Source: an uncultured Paracoccaceae bacterium (GTDB lineage: Bacteria; Pseudomonadota; Alphaproteobacteria; Rhodobacterales; Rhodobacteraceae). From it: DNA of 64,000 bases. The position numbers and the translations under genes are program-made. The notes below the pieces were generated by a model. It made no database searches, had not been told where the DNA came from, and saw nothing but the letters and a program-made list of their open reading frames with translations. This document shows positions 1 through 9,124 of this stretch, piece after piece. Each line of letters begins with the position of its first letter. Positions within the stretch are counted from its first letter, which is position 1. The stretch covers positions 372,001 to 436,000 of the forward strand of contig CAKSTR010000001.1 of the NCBI GenBank assembly GCA_934500835.1, read 5' to 3'.

Positions 1-676
1 AAAAGACCATGGCACCCGAGGGCATCGTCCAGACCGACATCGCCGAATCCTCGACCCCCTGCCCCATCCCCGAGGCCGCCATCTGCGCGACAACCGTGGC
101 CGGGTCCTCGGCCAGCAGGAAGCGCGCCACATCGGCGTTGTGGACGGTGATGTCGGGGATCACCCCGCCGCCCGCAGCGGGATCGGTGATCCGCCAGCCC
201 TGAAGGTTGGGCGGCAGATGGACAGCGTGGAAAATGCGCAGCGACAGCACGCGGCCGATACGTCCATCGGCGATCAGCTGGCGCACCGCCTGATGGCTGC
301 CCGAGCAGCGCAGATGGTGGTTGGTGGCGAAGGTCACGCCGGCGGCATCAGCGGCGCGGACCATCTCGGACGCCTCCTCCGCCGTCATCGCCAGCGGCTT
401 TTCGCACAGAACGTGCTTTCCGGCAGCAATCGCGGCCAAGGCCTGCGCCCTGTGTTTCTCGTTGGTCGAAGAGATATAGACAGCGTCCGTCGCCGGATCG
501 GCGAGTGCAGCCTGCAGATCGGCGCCGTGCGAGGGGATGCCATGTTCGGCCGCGTAGTCCGCCGCCCGCGCCGGACTGGTCGAGACGACCCAGGAGACAG
601 TATCGCCATTGCCGCGGAATGCCGCGATCATGTGCTGGGCCGCAATCGTGCTGGCCCCGACAAGTATCCAGCGCAT
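1..676 (-). CDS. Gfo/Idh/MocA family NAD(P)-dependent oxidoreductase (3' part missing)
   Basis: The reverse strand gives an open frame of 225 codons from ATG at 676 that runs off the left edge. It begins MRWILVGASTIAAQHMIAAF, a Rossmann dinucleotide-binding start of this family. About residues 91-96 carry the hallmark CEKPLA, whose Lys is the family's catalytic/substrate lysine, followed by NHHLRCSGSH and a GGGVIPDITVHNADV stretch matching the substrate-domain G-G-x3-D-x3-H pattern. Members oxidise sugars, inositols or related polyols; the substrate here cannot be told. Two operator-like palindromes lie just upstream (713-750), suggesting control by a LacI-type sugar repressor. The C-terminus lies outside the window. 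Confidence 0.88.
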   Translation of the reverse strand, partial: MRWILVGASTIAAQHMIAAFRGNGDTVSWVVSTSPARAADYAAEHGIPSHGADLQAALADPATDAVYISSTNEKHRAQALAAIAAGKHVLCEKPLAMTAEEASEMVRAADAAGVTFATNHHLRCSGSHQAVRQLIADGRIGRVLSLRIFHAVHLPPNLQGWRITDPAAGGGVIPDITVHNADVARFLLAEDPATVVAQMAASGMGQGVEDSAMSVWTMPSGAMVF

Positions 677-712
677 TCTCCCCCCTACGCCTCTGGCCCG
701 GCAGCCAGCTTA

Positions 713-750
713 TTGGACCGTTCCAAATCTTCACTATTGGAACGATCCAA
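713..750. promoter_or_regulatory. Tandem LacI-family-like operators
   Basis: Two 14-bp palindromes, TTGGACCGTTCCAA (713-726) and TTGGAACGATCCAA (737-750), share the pattern TTGGA-N-CG-N-TCCAA. Read on opposite strands they differ at one base. Their starts are 24 bp apart. A CG-centred palindrome of this size is typical of LacI-family operators. They lie 37-74 bp upstream of the leftward oxidoreductase start, so that gene is the likely target; the rightward permease starts 136 bp away. No regulator gene for them is visible in the window. Confidence 0.6.
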
Positions 751-886
751 AACAGTCAAGCGATTCCCTGTGCCGGGGCTTCAACGGGTCTGGCGCGAAC
801 GGACTGCCGCTTGTCAGGGCGACCTTGCCGGACGGCGCCCTTGCAAGGCCATCCATGCTCTGCCATCTGAAGGGAAAGGAGAACGC

Positions 887-2050
887 ATGGCACTTCCGGG
901 CAATCAACAGCTTAGACTGTGGGGCATCGCGGCGCTGGTGTTCCTCGTGCTGCTCTGGGCGTTCGGGGATGTGCTGCTGCCCTTCCTTGTCGGCGGCGCC
1001 ATGGCCTATTTCCTCGATCCCGTCGCAGACCGGCTGGAGCGGGCGGGACTGTCGCGCACCGCTGCCACTGCGGTGATCTCGGTGGTCGCGCTTCTGATCG
1101 TGGTGCTGGTGGTTCTGGCGATCCTCCCGACGCTGATAAGCCAGTTGGCCGAGCTTGTCGCCGCAGCACCCGAGATCGCCACCCGTCTGCAGGACTTCTT
1201 GATGAAGCAGTTCCCCTCGCTGGCGGATTCCACTTCGACCATGCGAAAGATGCTGGACGATATCGGCCTTGTGCTCAAGGAGCAGGGCGGAGAACTGGCC
1301 GCGGGCGTCGTCAACTCGGCCCTCGGTGTGGTCTCGCTGGTGGTCTTTCTGCTGGTGGTGCCGGTGGTGGCCTTCTATCTGCTTCTGGACTGGGACAAGA
1401 TGATTGCCCGGATCGACAGCCTTCTGCCGCGCGACCATGCCGCAACCATCCGCCGTCTTGCGCGCGAGATCGACGTGGTGCTGGCAGGCTTCGTGCGCGG
1501 CCAGGTCTCGGTCTGCCTGCTTTTGGGGGGGTATTACTCGGTTGCCCTGATGCTGGCCGGGCTGCAGTTCGGGCTGATCGTGGGCGCCATTGCCGGGACG
1601 ATCACCTTCATTCCCTATGTCGGCGCGCTGGTGGGCGGGGTGCTGGCCATCGGGTTGGCGCTGTTCCAGTTCTGGGGCGACTGGGTTTCGATCGGGATCG
1701 TTGCCGCGATCTTCGGCATCGGGCAGTTCATGGAGGGCAATGTTCTGACGCCCAAGCTGGTGGGCAAGTCGGTCGGGCTGCATCCGGTCTGGCTGCTGGT
1801 GGCGCTGTCGGCCTTCGGTACGATTTTCGGCTTTGTGGGCATGCTGGTCGCGGTGCCGGTCGCCGCCTCCATCGGCGTGCTGACCCGCTTCGGGGTGGAG
1901 CAGTATCAGGCCAGTCTGCTTTATCGGGGCAAGGCGGACATGCTTTACACCAGCGTGGAACCCCCTGCACCAACGGTCGCGCCGCCCTCCAAGATCATCC
2001 TCGATGCCAACGCCCCTGCCGACAGCAAGGCCAAGGGACCGGGCGCTTGA
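887..2050 (+). CDS. AI-2E family transporter (PerM/YdiK-like permease)
   Basis: A 387-residue polytopic inner-membrane protein. ATG at 887 is chosen because GGAGA lies just upstream and the protein then starts at the usual family N-terminus; an upstream in-frame extension is not plausible. Hydrophobic segments alternate along the chain: a pair near residues 12-45, one near 60-85, and a C-terminal cluster from about 145 to 330 with PYVGALVGG and a GNVLTPKLVGKSVGLHP motif typical of the family. Members have been linked to efflux of small molecules or Na+/H+ exchange; the name AI-2E is historical and the substrate is unknown. The stop overlaps the start of hdaA, indicating co-transcription. Confidence 0.88.
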   Translation: MALPGNQQLRLWGIAALVFLVLLWAFGDVLLPFLVGGAMAYFLDPVADRLERAGLSRTAATAVISVVALLIVVLVVLAILPTLISQLAELVAAAPEIATRLQDFLMKQFPSLADSTSTMRKMLDDIGLVLKEQGGELAAGVVNSALGVVSLVVFLLVVPVVAFYLLLDWDKMIARIDSLLPRDHAATIRRLAREIDVVLAGFVRGQVSVCLLLGGYYSVALMLAGLQFGLIVGAIAGTITFIPYVGALVGGVLAIGLALFQFWGDWVSIGIVAAIFGIGQFMEGNVLTPKLVGKSVGLHPVWLLVALSAFGTIFGFVGMLVAVPVAASIGVLTRFGVEQYQASLLYRGKADMLYTSVEPPAPTVAPPSKIILDANAPADSKAKGPGA

Positions 2051-2727
2051 GCCGCCAGCTGGCCTTTGACCTGCCCGCCAAGGATGGAATGACGCGGGCC
2101 GAGTATTTCGTGGCCCCCGCCAATGCGCTGGCGCTGGCGGCGCTGGACGGCTGGCGGGATTGGCCGGGCGGCAAGATGCTGCTGATCGGTCCGTCGGGGG
2201 CCGGGAAATCCCATCTGGCGCAGATCTGGGCGGATGAGACTTTGGCGGCCCGCACCCATGGCAGCGGCCTGTCTGCGGCCGACATTCCCGCCCTTGCCCG
2301 GGCCGGCTGCGTGCTGGTCGAAGATGCCGAGGCGGTTGCCGGCTTTCCGGCGGCCGAGGCGGCGCTGTTCCACCTGCACAACCTTGTGGCGCAATCCGGC
2401 GGCGCGCTTCTGGTCACCGCCGCCACCCCGCCGCGCGACTGGGGCCTTGGCCTGCCTGACCTGCTGTCGCGGATGCAGGCCGCTCCCGTTACGCGGATCG
2501 AGGCGCCGGATGACGCGCTGCTGTCGGCCGTCCTGGTCAAGCTGTTTGCCGACCGCCAGCTGGCCGTGGCCCCGAACCTGATCCCCTATCTGGTGGCGCG
2601 GATGCCCCGGTCCATCGGGGCCGCGCGGGCCATGGTTGCCGCACTTGACGCGGCCGCGCTGGCGGAAGGCCGCGCTGTCACCCGGGCACTGGCGGCGGCG
2701 CTGCTGGACAGCAACGGGAACGAGTGA
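2047..2727 (+). CDS. hdaA: DnaA-related replication regulator HdaA
   Basis: A 226-residue AAA+ protein related to DnaA domains I/III but without the DnaA DNA-binding domain. In alphaproteobacteria HdaA works with the sliding clamp to switch DnaA-ATP to DnaA-ADP and limit re-initiation. The N-terminus reads (M)SRQLAFDLP, containing a QL-x-F/L-type clamp-binding motif, followed by Walker [10 protein letters not shown] (Lys about 54). The TTG at 2047 is preferred over ATG at 2089 because only the longer form contains the clamp motif and it overlaps the upstream stop in the usual coupled fashion (TTGA). The length matches Hda-like proteins. ppk1 follows after 43 bp. Confidence 0.88.
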   Translation: MSRQLAFDLPAKDGMTRAEYFVAPANALALAALDGWRDWPGGKMLLIGPSGAGKSHLAQIWADETLAARTHGSGLSAADIPALARAGCVLVEDAEAVAGFPAAEAALFHLHNLVAQSGGALLVTAATPPRDWGLGLPDLLSRMQAAPVTRIEAPDDALLSAVLVKLFADRQLAVAPNLIPYLVARMPRSIGAARAMVAALDAAALAEGRAVTRALAAALLDSNGNE

Positions 2728-2770
2728 AAGACTGCCCGGAACCCGCCATTCCGGCGGCTTTTCGGAAGCC

Positions 2771-4975
2771 ATGACCGTCGCCGATTTCCTGAAGTCCCCG
2801 TTCCCCGCCCCCGTCGATCTGCCCGAGGGCGAGATCACCGGCCCCCGCCGCTTCTTCAACCGCGAACTGTCCTGGCTGGCCTTCAACTGGCGGGTGCTGG
2901 ACGAAGCCGCCAACCCCGCCGTGCCCTTGCTGGAGCGGCTGCGCTTCCTGTCGATCTCGGCCACCAACCTGGACGAATTCTATACCGTGCGCGTGGCCGG
3001 GCTGCGCGCGCTGGTGCGCACCGGCAACCAGACCCATTCCGAGGACGGCCGCTCGCCCGCCGAGCAACTGGCGCTGATCCATGCCGATGCGCGGGCGTTG
3101 CTGCAGACCCAGCAGACCACCTACAAGGCGCTGCGCCGCGAGATGGAGGCGGCGGGAATCGACCTTGTCAGCCGCTCGAAACTGACGGTGCGCGACCAGA
3201 GATTCCTTGAACAGCATTTCCTGTCCAATGTCTTTCCGGTGCTCTCCCCGCTTGCCATCGACCCCGCACACCCGTTCCCGTTCATCCCCAACACCGGCTT
3301 TTCGCTGGCGCTGGAATTGGAGCGGGTCGCCGACAAGCGCCGCCTGCAGGCCCTTTTGCCGATCCCGCAGCAGATCGCCCGCTTCACCCGGCTGCCGGGC
3401 AAAGAGGGCGAGAACCGTTTCCTGCCGCTTGAGGAACTGCTCCTCCTGCATCTCGACATGCTGTTCCCCGGCTATGTGAACCGCGGCCATTGCCTGTTCC
3501 GCGTGTTGCGCGACAGCGACCTTGAGGTCGAGGACGAGGCCGAGGATCTGGTCCGCGAATTCGAGGTCGCCCTGAAACGACGGCGCCGCGGCGAGGTGAT
3601 CCGCCTGAAGATGTCGGCCGGCGCGCCTGAAGAACTGCGCGCCCTGATCATGGAAGAGCTGCAGGTCACCGAATCCGAAGTGGTCGAAGTGCGCGGCCTT
3701 CTGGGCATTGCCGATCTGAAGGAACTGGTGCTCTCCTCGCGCCCCGATCTGCTGTGGCCGACCTTCACCCCGCGGGTGCCCGAGCGTCTGCAGGATCACG
3801 AAGGCGACATGTTCGCCGCGATCAAGCAGAAGGACATGCTTCTGCACCACCCCTACGAGACCTTCGATCTGGTGATCCGCTTCCTTGAACAAGCGGCGCG
3901 CGACCCCAATGTGCTGGCGATCAAGCAGACGCTTTACCGCACCTCATGGGACAGCCCGATCGTTTCCTCGCTTTGCGAGGCGGCCGAGAACGGCAAGTCC
4001 GTCACGGCCCTGGTGGAGTTGAAGGCCCGCTTCGACGAGGCCGCCAACATTCGGCAAAGCCGGCGGCTGGAACGGGCGGGCGCGCATGTGGTTTACGGGT
4101 TCATGCATCTGAAAACACACGCGAAAATCAGTACCGTCGTGCGGCGCGAGGGTGAAAATCTGGTGACCTACACCCATTACGGCACCGGCAACTATCACCC
4201 GATCACCGCGCGGATCTACACCGACCTGTCGTTCTTCACCTGCGATGCAGCCCTTGGCCGCGATGCCACCAAGGTCTTCAATTACCTGTCGGGCTATGTG
4301 CAGCCGCAGGGGCTTGAGAACCTTGCCATCAGCCCCATTTCGCTGAAGCAGCGCCTGCTGGACCTGATCGCGCGCGAGGCCGACCATGCCCGCGAAGGAC
4401 GCCCCGCCGCGATCTGGGCCAAGATGAACAGCCTGATCGAACCCGAGGTGATCGACGCGCTTTATGCCGCCTCGAATGCCGGCGTGAAGATCACGCTGGT
4501 CGTGCGCGGCATCTGCGGCGTGCGGCCGGGGGTCAGGGGCCTGTCCGAGAACATCCGCGTGAAATCCATCGTTGGGCGGTTTCTGGAACACAGCCGCATC
4601 GTCTGCTTCGGCAATGGCCACGCCCTGCCCTCGCGCAATGCGCGGGTGTTCTTTTCTTCCGCCGACTGGATGGGCCGCAACCTCAACCGCCGCGTGGAGA
4701 CCCTGGTCGAGGCGCATAACCCCACGGTGAAAAGCCAGATCATGGGGCAGATCATGGCGGCCAACCTTGCCGACGAGGCGCAAAGCTGGGTGCTGTCGGC
4801 CGATGGCACCTATCGGCGCGACCTGTCGCACGGCGAGCGGCCGCTCTTCGCCTGCCACCGCTTCTTCATGGAGAACCCCTCGCTGTCCGGGCGCGGCACG
4901 GCGGGGGCCAAGGATGTGCAGCGCATCGCCGTAACGCCCGAGGATGGTCAGGGCAGCGGACAGGCTGCAGGCTGA
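2771..4975 (+). CDS. ppk1: Polyphosphate kinase 1
   Basis: Makes inorganic polyphosphate reversibly from ATP. The 734-residue length is normal for PPK1. The N-terminal domain carries [19 protein letters not shown] and [13 protein letters not shown]. The phospholipase-D-like catalytic domains include HLKTHAKIS, where His450 is the residue expected to be autophosphorylated, the nearby [14 protein letters not shown] stretch, and the second histidine motif [13 protein letters not shown] at 2771 is chosen for the typical N-terminus, although no strong Shine-Dalgarno is seen. It is followed by ppx on the same strand, the classic polyphosphate synthesis/degradation pair. Confidence 0.97.
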   Translation: MTVADFLKSPFPAPVDLPEGEITGPRRFFNRELSWLAFNWRVLDEAANPAVPLLERLRFLSISATNLDEFYTVRVAGLRALVRTGNQTHSEDGRSPAEQLALIHADARALLQTQQTTYKALRREMEAAGIDLVSRSKLTVRDQRFLEQHFLSNVFPVLSPLAIDPAHPFPFIPNTGFSLALELERVADKRRLQALLPIPQQIARFTRLPGKEGENRFLPLEELLLLHLDMLFPGYVNRGHCLFRVLRDSDLEVEDEAEDLVREFEVALKRRRRGEVIRLKMSAGAPEELRALIMEELQVTESEVVEVRGLLGIADLKELVLSSRPDLLWPTFTPRVPERLQDHEGDMFAAIKQKDMLLHHPYETFDLVIRFLEQAARDPNVLAIKQTLYRTSWDSPIVSSLCEAAENGKSVTALVELKARFDEAANIRQSRRLERAGAHVVYGFMHLKTHAKISTVVRREGENLVTYTHYGTGNYHPITARIYTDLSFFTCDAALGRDATKVFNYLSGYVQPQGLENLAISPISLKQRLLDLIAREADHAREGRPAAIWAKMNSLIEPEVIDALYAASNAGVKITLVVRGICGVRPGVRGLSENIRVKSIVGRFLEHSRIVCFGNGHALPSRNARVFFSSADWMGRNLNRRVETLVEAHNPTVKSQIMGQIMAANLADEAQSWVLSADGTYRRDLSHGERPLFACHRFFMENPSLSGRGTAGAKDVQRIAVTPEDGQGSGQAAG

Positions 4976-5130
4976 CCCGCCCGGCCGCGAAAGCCGCCCC
5001 CTGCAGGGACGGGCGCTGCGACAAGCGCCTGCGTCGCGCGGATGAGGTGGCAACCGCCGCATTCCCAAATGGTTGACCCCGGCGGATGCGGCGGGCATCT
5101 AGGGGCACCACCACCCTAGGGGATTCTGTC

Positions 5131-6705
5131 ATGGCTGCCGACGGCGAAAAACCCGATCCGCACGATGACGACGAAGATGGCGGGGACTGGGGCCCCTTCG
5201 GCCGGCCGCTGTTCGACGATCCTTCCGCCCGGGCGCTGTCGCGGGTGGGGGTTGTGGATGTCGGCTCCAACTCTGTCCGGATGGTGGTGTTTGACGGCGC
5301 CGCCCGCTCGCCCGCCTATTTCTACAACGAAAAGATCATGTGCGGCCTTGGCAAGGGTCTGGCCCAGACCGGCCATCTGAACCCCGAAGGCAAGGCCCGT
5401 GCCCTTTCGGCGCTGAAGCGCTTTTCGCTTCTGGCCAAGGGGATGAGCGTCTCGCCTTTCACCGTCGTCGCCACCGCCGCCACGCGTGAGGCGACCGACG
5501 GGCCCGAATTCCAGGCCCAGGTCCTGCGCGAGACCGGGTTGAAGCTGCATGTCATCGACGGGGCCGAAGAGGCGCGGCTTTCCGCACAGGGTGTGCTTCT
5601 GGGCTGGCCCGATGCCAAGGGCATCGTCTGCGACATCGGCGGCAACTCGATGGAACTGGCCCGCATCGGCAATGGTCGCGTCGGCCACCGGGTCTCGACC
5701 CCGCTTGGTCCCTTCCGGCTGCAACAGATCGAGGGCGGGCAGAAGAAGCGCAAGCAGCAGATCGACGACATTCTGGCCCGTACGGCCAAGGTCATCCGCC
5801 CCAACAATGACCGGGTCTATCTGGTTGGCGGCAGCTGGCGCGTCATCGCCCGGCTGGACATGGAGCGCCGCTCTTACCCGCTGACCGTCCTGCATGAATA
5901 CCGCATGACGCCGGAGGGGTTGCTGGACACGCTGGACTGGCTGTCCACCGCCGACCTTGCCGCCCTGCGCGGCCGCACCGGCACATCGGCCGAACGGATG
6001 GAACTGGTTCCCCTTGCCTGCGAGGTCCTGCGCGAGACGATCCGGGCGCTGAAACCTTCGGAAATCGACGTCTCCTCTTACGGCATCCGCGAGGGACTTC
6101 TGTACGAACAGATGCCCGAACGGCTGCGCGCCCGCGACCCTCTGATCGAGGCGGCGCGGATGACCGAACTGATCCAGGCCCGCATCCCCGGCTTCGGCAA
6201 GAAGCTGTTCATCTTCCTTGAACCGCTGTTCAAGGGATGTTCGGAGGAACGGCTGCGTCTGGTCAAGGCCGCCTGCCTTCTGCATGACACCACCTGGCGC
6301 GCCCATCCCGACTATCGGGCCGAGGCCTGTTTCGACAATGCCACCCGCGCCAACCTTGGCGGGCTGGACCATCCGGGGCGGGTCTTCCTTGGGCTGGCGC
6401 TGCTGCATCGCTACAAGAACAGCCGATCAGGCAGCCGGATGGAGCCGCTGTTCCGTCTTCTGCCCGAGGAGGACATCAATCAGGCCGGGGTTCTGGGCAA
6501 GGCCATGCGCTTTGGCGCCATGTTCGCCGTCAGCGACCCCGCCGAAGCGGGCGAGCTGCGCTGGCACCCCAAGAAACGCCAGCTGACGCTGTGCCTGACC
6601 GAACAGGGCGTCGGCCTGTTCGGTGAGGTGGCGCAGGCGCGTTTCGCCTCGCTGACGCAGGCACTGAAAGCCGAAGGCAAGGTGGAGCGGGGCAAATCTG
6701 CCTAG
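5131..6705 (+). CDS. ppx: Ppx/GppA family exopolyphosphatase
   Basis: A 524-residue Ppx/GppA phosphatase expected to hydrolyse polyphosphate ends or pppGpp. The ASKHA-type phosphate loops are visible: DVGSNSVRMVVFDG near residue 45 and DIGGNSMELARIGNG near 170. A long C-terminal HD-like helical region (about 320 onward, with LLHDTTW) follows. The first ~40 residues are acidic and low-complexity (PHDDDEDGG), common in rhodobacterial homologues. ATG at 5131 is preferred over 5086 because AGGGGA precedes it by about ten bases. It sits 155 bp after ppk1. Its 3' end overlaps the convergent GFA gene by 4 bp. Confidence 0.93.
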   Translation: MAADGEKPDPHDDDEDGGDWGPFGRPLFDDPSARALSRVGVVDVGSNSVRMVVFDGAARSPAYFYNEKIMCGLGKGLAQTGHLNPEGKARALSALKRFSLLAKGMSVSPFTVVATAATREATDGPEFQAQVLRETGLKLHVIDGAEEARLSAQGVLLGWPDAKGIVCDIGGNSMELARIGNGRVGHRVSTPLGPFRLQQIEGGQKKRKQQIDDILARTAKVIRPNNDRVYLVGGSWRVIARLDMERRSYPLTVLHEYRMTPEGLLDTLDWLSTADLAALRGRTGTSAERMELVPLACEVLRETIRALKPSEIDVSSYGIREGLLYEQMPERLRARDPLIEAARMTELIQARIPGFGKKLFIFLEPLFKGCSEERLRLVKAACLLHDTTWRAHPDYRAEACFDNATRANLGGLDHPGRVFLGLALLHRYKNSRSGSRMEPLFRLLPEEDINQAGVLGKAMRFGAMFAVSDPAEAGELRWHPKKRQLTLCLTEQGVGLFGEVAQARFASLTQALKAEGKVERGKSA

Positions 6706-7124
6706 CGTTTCGGATCGAAGCGCAACGTCCCGATGATCCCGCCCGAAGCGCCGTCCGAGGGATGGGCGATCCCGTCCATCACCGGCAGTTCCGCGAAATC
6801 GAACGGGCTGATGCCCTCAAGACAGGCCGCATTGACGCCGATCTGGTGCGGGTTCGATCGGCGCCGGTGATGGGTGTAGATGCCGCAGGTGCCGCAGAAC
6901 CAGTGCTGCGCCACTTTGGTGTTGAACTGATACAGCACCAGCCGGTCAGCCCCGGCCACCGGTTCGAAATCCGCTAGCGTCGCGGTCAGCGCCACTGCGC
7001 CGCGCATCCTGCAATAGGAACAGTTGCAGCGCCGCCCCGCCGCCATACCGCCGGTAAGCCGCAGGCGAAATCGCACCGCCCCGCAGTGGCAGGCCCCGTC
7101 CAGCAGGGGTCTTTCGTCTTTCAT
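6702..7124 (-). CDS. GFA family (glutathione-dependent formaldehyde-activating-like) zinc protein
   Basis: A 140-residue protein of the GFA/CENP-V fold. Paired zinc-binding cysteine clusters are visible: CHCGAVRF near residue 12, CNCSYC near 33 and CGTCGIYTHH near 77. The family is named after an enzyme proposed to form S-hydroxymethylglutathione, but most members have no proven reaction, so only the family is assigned. It is transcribed against ppx with a 4-bp tail overlap and stands alone on its strand. Confidence 0.88.
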   Translation of the reverse strand: MKDERPLLDGACHCGAVRFRLRLTGGMAAGRRCNCSYCRMRGAVALTATLADFEPVAGADRLVLYQFNTKVAQHWFCGTCGIYTHHRRRSNPHQIGVNAACLEGISPFDFAELPVMDGIAHPSDGASGGIIGTLRFDPKR

Positions 7125-7246
7125 CGCGCCCCCCGGATTGCATGGCCAGGCTAGCCGGGGGTGACTTCGCCCGCAACATGGGCGACAGCATCTTGTCCTT
7201 CCCCGATCCGCCCCTGTAGCTTGCCCCGATCAGCCCGGAGACCGCC

Positions 7247-7861
7247 ATGCCCCTGCGCCTCGACCATGTCGCCATTTCCTCGCTGACGCTGGACGAAGGC
7301 GTCGCGGCGGTCGAGGTGGCACTCGGGGTTCCTCTGGCCGGGGGCGGACAGCATCCGCATATGGCGACGCACAACCGGCTTCTGGGGCTTGGCGATCTAT
7401 ACCTTGAGGTCATCGCAGCCGATCCTTCGGCCCCGCGCCCGGCCTGGCCGCGCTGGTTCGATCTGGACCGGTTCACCGGCCCGCCGCGCCTGACCAACTG
7501 GATCGCCGCCTGTGACGACATCGCGGCGGCGCTTGCCCTTGCACCCGAAGGCAGCGGCGTGCCGGTGCAACTGGCGCGGGGCGACTATCGCTGGCAGATG
7601 GCGATCCCGGGCGATGGCCGCCTGCCCTTCGACGGCTGCTATCCCGCGCTGATCCAGTGGCAGGGCGATCTGCATCCCGCCCGTGCCCTGCCCGACTCCG
7701 GCGTCCGCCTGACCCTGCTGGAAATCGCCCACCCGGAGGCGGCGGCCCTGCGCAAGGCGCTGGCAGCTTTCGCCGACCCAAGGGTGCAGATCGTGCAGGG
7801 GCCGGCCAAGGCGCTGCGTGCCAGCTTCTCGACCCCCCATGGCGAAAGGGCTCTGGAATGA
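7247..7861 (+). CDS. VOC/glyoxalase-like domain protein
   Basis: A 204-residue protein beginning MPLRLDHVAISSLTLDEGVA, the first beta-alpha-beta unit of a vicinal-oxygen-chelate domain with the metal-ligand-type His in LDHVAI. The middle part (HNRLLGLGDLYLEVIAADP) gives the matching Glu-containing strand. The layout resembles the glyoxalase-like PF13468 group rather than classical glyoxalase I. Substrate unknown. AGCCCGGAG lies upstream of the ATG. The stop overlaps the next gene's start (ATGA at 7858), so translation with the acetyltransferase is probably coupled. Confidence 0.82.
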   Translation: MPLRLDHVAISSLTLDEGVAAVEVALGVPLAGGGQHPHMATHNRLLGLGDLYLEVIAADPSAPRPAWPRWFDLDRFTGPPRLTNWIAACDDIAAALALAPEGSGVPVQLARGDYRWQMAIPGDGRLPFDGCYPALIQWQGDLHPARALPDSGVRLTLLEIAHPEAAALRKALAAFADPRVQIVQGPAKALRASFSTPHGERALE

Positions 7862-8343
7862 TCCGCTCTGCTCTGCCACAGGATGCCGATGCCCTGGCGC
7901 GGCTGTGGAATCCCTGGATCACCGGAACGGCCATCACCTTCAACCCGACGCCGAAGACCGGGGCCGAGATCGCCGACCTGATCGCCGCCCGCCGAGACGC
8001 CGGCCACGCCTTCCTGCTGGCCGAGACCGAGGGCCAGCTTCTGGGCTTTGCCACCTACAGCCAGTTTCGCGGCGGTGCCGGCTATGCCCGCTGCATGGAG
8101 CACACCATCATCCTTGCACCCGAAGCCCGCGGTCGCGGCACCGGCAGGGCGCTGATGGCAGCGATCGAGGACCACGCCCGCAACGCAGGCGCGCATCAGA
8201 TGATCGGCGGCATCTCGGGCGAGAACCCCGAGGCGCGCACCTTCCATGAGCATCTCGGGTTTCGGCTGATCGCGACGATCCCCGAGGCCGGGTTCAAGTT
8301 CGGCCGCTACATGGATCTGCTGCTGCTGGCAAAACGCCTCTGA
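7858..8343 (+). CDS. GNAT N-acetyltransferase, phosphinothricin-acetyltransferase-like
   Basis: A 161-residue GNAT enzyme transferring acetyl from acetyl-CoA to an amine. It starts MIRSALPQDADALARLWNPW. The acetyl-CoA-binding motif A is seen in TIILAPEARGRGTGRALM (R-G-x-G-T/x-G-x-A), and the ISGENPEARTFHEHLGFR stretch is typical of the Pat/Bar and YncA/MnaT subgroup, which acetylates methionine sulfone or phosphinothricin-like substrates. The true substrate is inferred only from the subgroup. It overlaps the VOC gene by 4 bp. Confidence 0.85.
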   Translation: MIRSALPQDADALARLWNPWITGTAITFNPTPKTGAEIADLIAARRDAGHAFLLAETEGQLLGFATYSQFRGGAGYARCMEHTIILAPEARGRGTGRALMAAIEDHARNAGAHQMIGGISGENPEARTFHEHLGFRLIATIPEAGFKFGRYMDLLLLAKRL

Positions 8344-8410
8344 CATTCCCGTGCACCTGCGCGGGCAGCGCTTGCCCGCGACCGTTCCCGCCCGCTAATA
8401 TCGATCCATC

Positions 8411-9124
8411 ATGTCGATCTGGACCCGTATCGCCGCCGCTCTTGCCGCCCTAGCCAAGGGCGAACCGCTGTCGGCGGTGTTCGACCGGCTGCTTGGCGCG
8501 CCGGCGCCCGAACAGTCGGTGGGGTTCACCATCGCCGTCCTTGCCCTTGGCGCCAAGATGGCCAAGGCCGACGGCACCGTGACGCGGGCCGAGGTCACCG
8601 CCTTCCGCCGCATCTTCCGCTTCCCCCCCGGGGAAGAGGAACATGCCGCCCATGTCTTCGACCTGGCCCGTCAGGATGTGGCGGGCTTTGACGCCTATGC
8701 CCGCAAGATCGCCCGGCTTTTCAACCCCGAAGGCCGCCGTATCTGCGCCGATGACCACCATATCCTTGTCGATGTGCTGGAGGCCCTGTTCCAGATCGCT
8801 TTGGCCGATGGCAGCTATCACCCCGGGGAAGATGCCTTCCTTGCCCATGTCGCCAAGGAGTTCGGGCTGGACGGGCCCTGCTTCACCACCGTGCGCGCCC
8901 GCCTGGTCGAAGGCGCACCGCGCGATCCCTATGATGTGCTTGGCCTGCCCCGCGATGCGTCGAAGGATCAGGCGCGTCAGGCCTGGAAGGGACTGGTGCG
9001 CGACACCCATCCCGATGTGATGCAAGCCCGCGGTGTGCCGCCCGAAGCCATGAAACTTGCCGAGCGGCGGCTTCAGACCATCAACGAAGCCTGGAAACAG
9101 ATCTCGGAAAAAGAGGCGGCATGA
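8411..9124 (+). CDS. TerB/DjlA-type J-domain co-chaperone
   Basis: A 237-residue protein with two parts. Residues ~35-150 form a TerB-like helical domain with conserved acidic stretches (AKADGTVTRAE and ALADGSYHPGED). Residues ~175-235 form a DnaJ J-domain starting DPYDVLGLPRDAS and containing the HPD tripeptide in DTHPDVM, the motif that stimulates DnaK ATPase. Unlike DjlA it shows no clear N-terminal membrane anchor. A role as DnaK co-chaperone is likely; the client is unknown. The stop overlaps the next start (ATGA at 9121). Confidence 0.88.
   Translation: MSIWTRIAAALAALAKGEPLSAVFDRLLGAPAPEQSVGFTIAVLALGAKMAKADGTVTRAEVTAFRRIFRFPPGEEEHAAHVFDLARQDVAGFDAYARKIARLFNPEGRRICADDHHILVDVLEALFQIALADGSYHPGEDAFLAHVAKEFGLDGPCFTTVRARLVEGAPRDPYDVLGLPRDASKDQARQAWKGLVRDTHPDVMQARGVPPEAMKLAERRLQTINEAWKQISEKEAA

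Noticed and set aside
887..2727. Single fused frame from AI-2E transporter into HdaA
   Set aside because: The two lie in different frames; the frame that reaches HdaA runs through the transporter as shadow, and the transporter has its own stop at 2048-2050.
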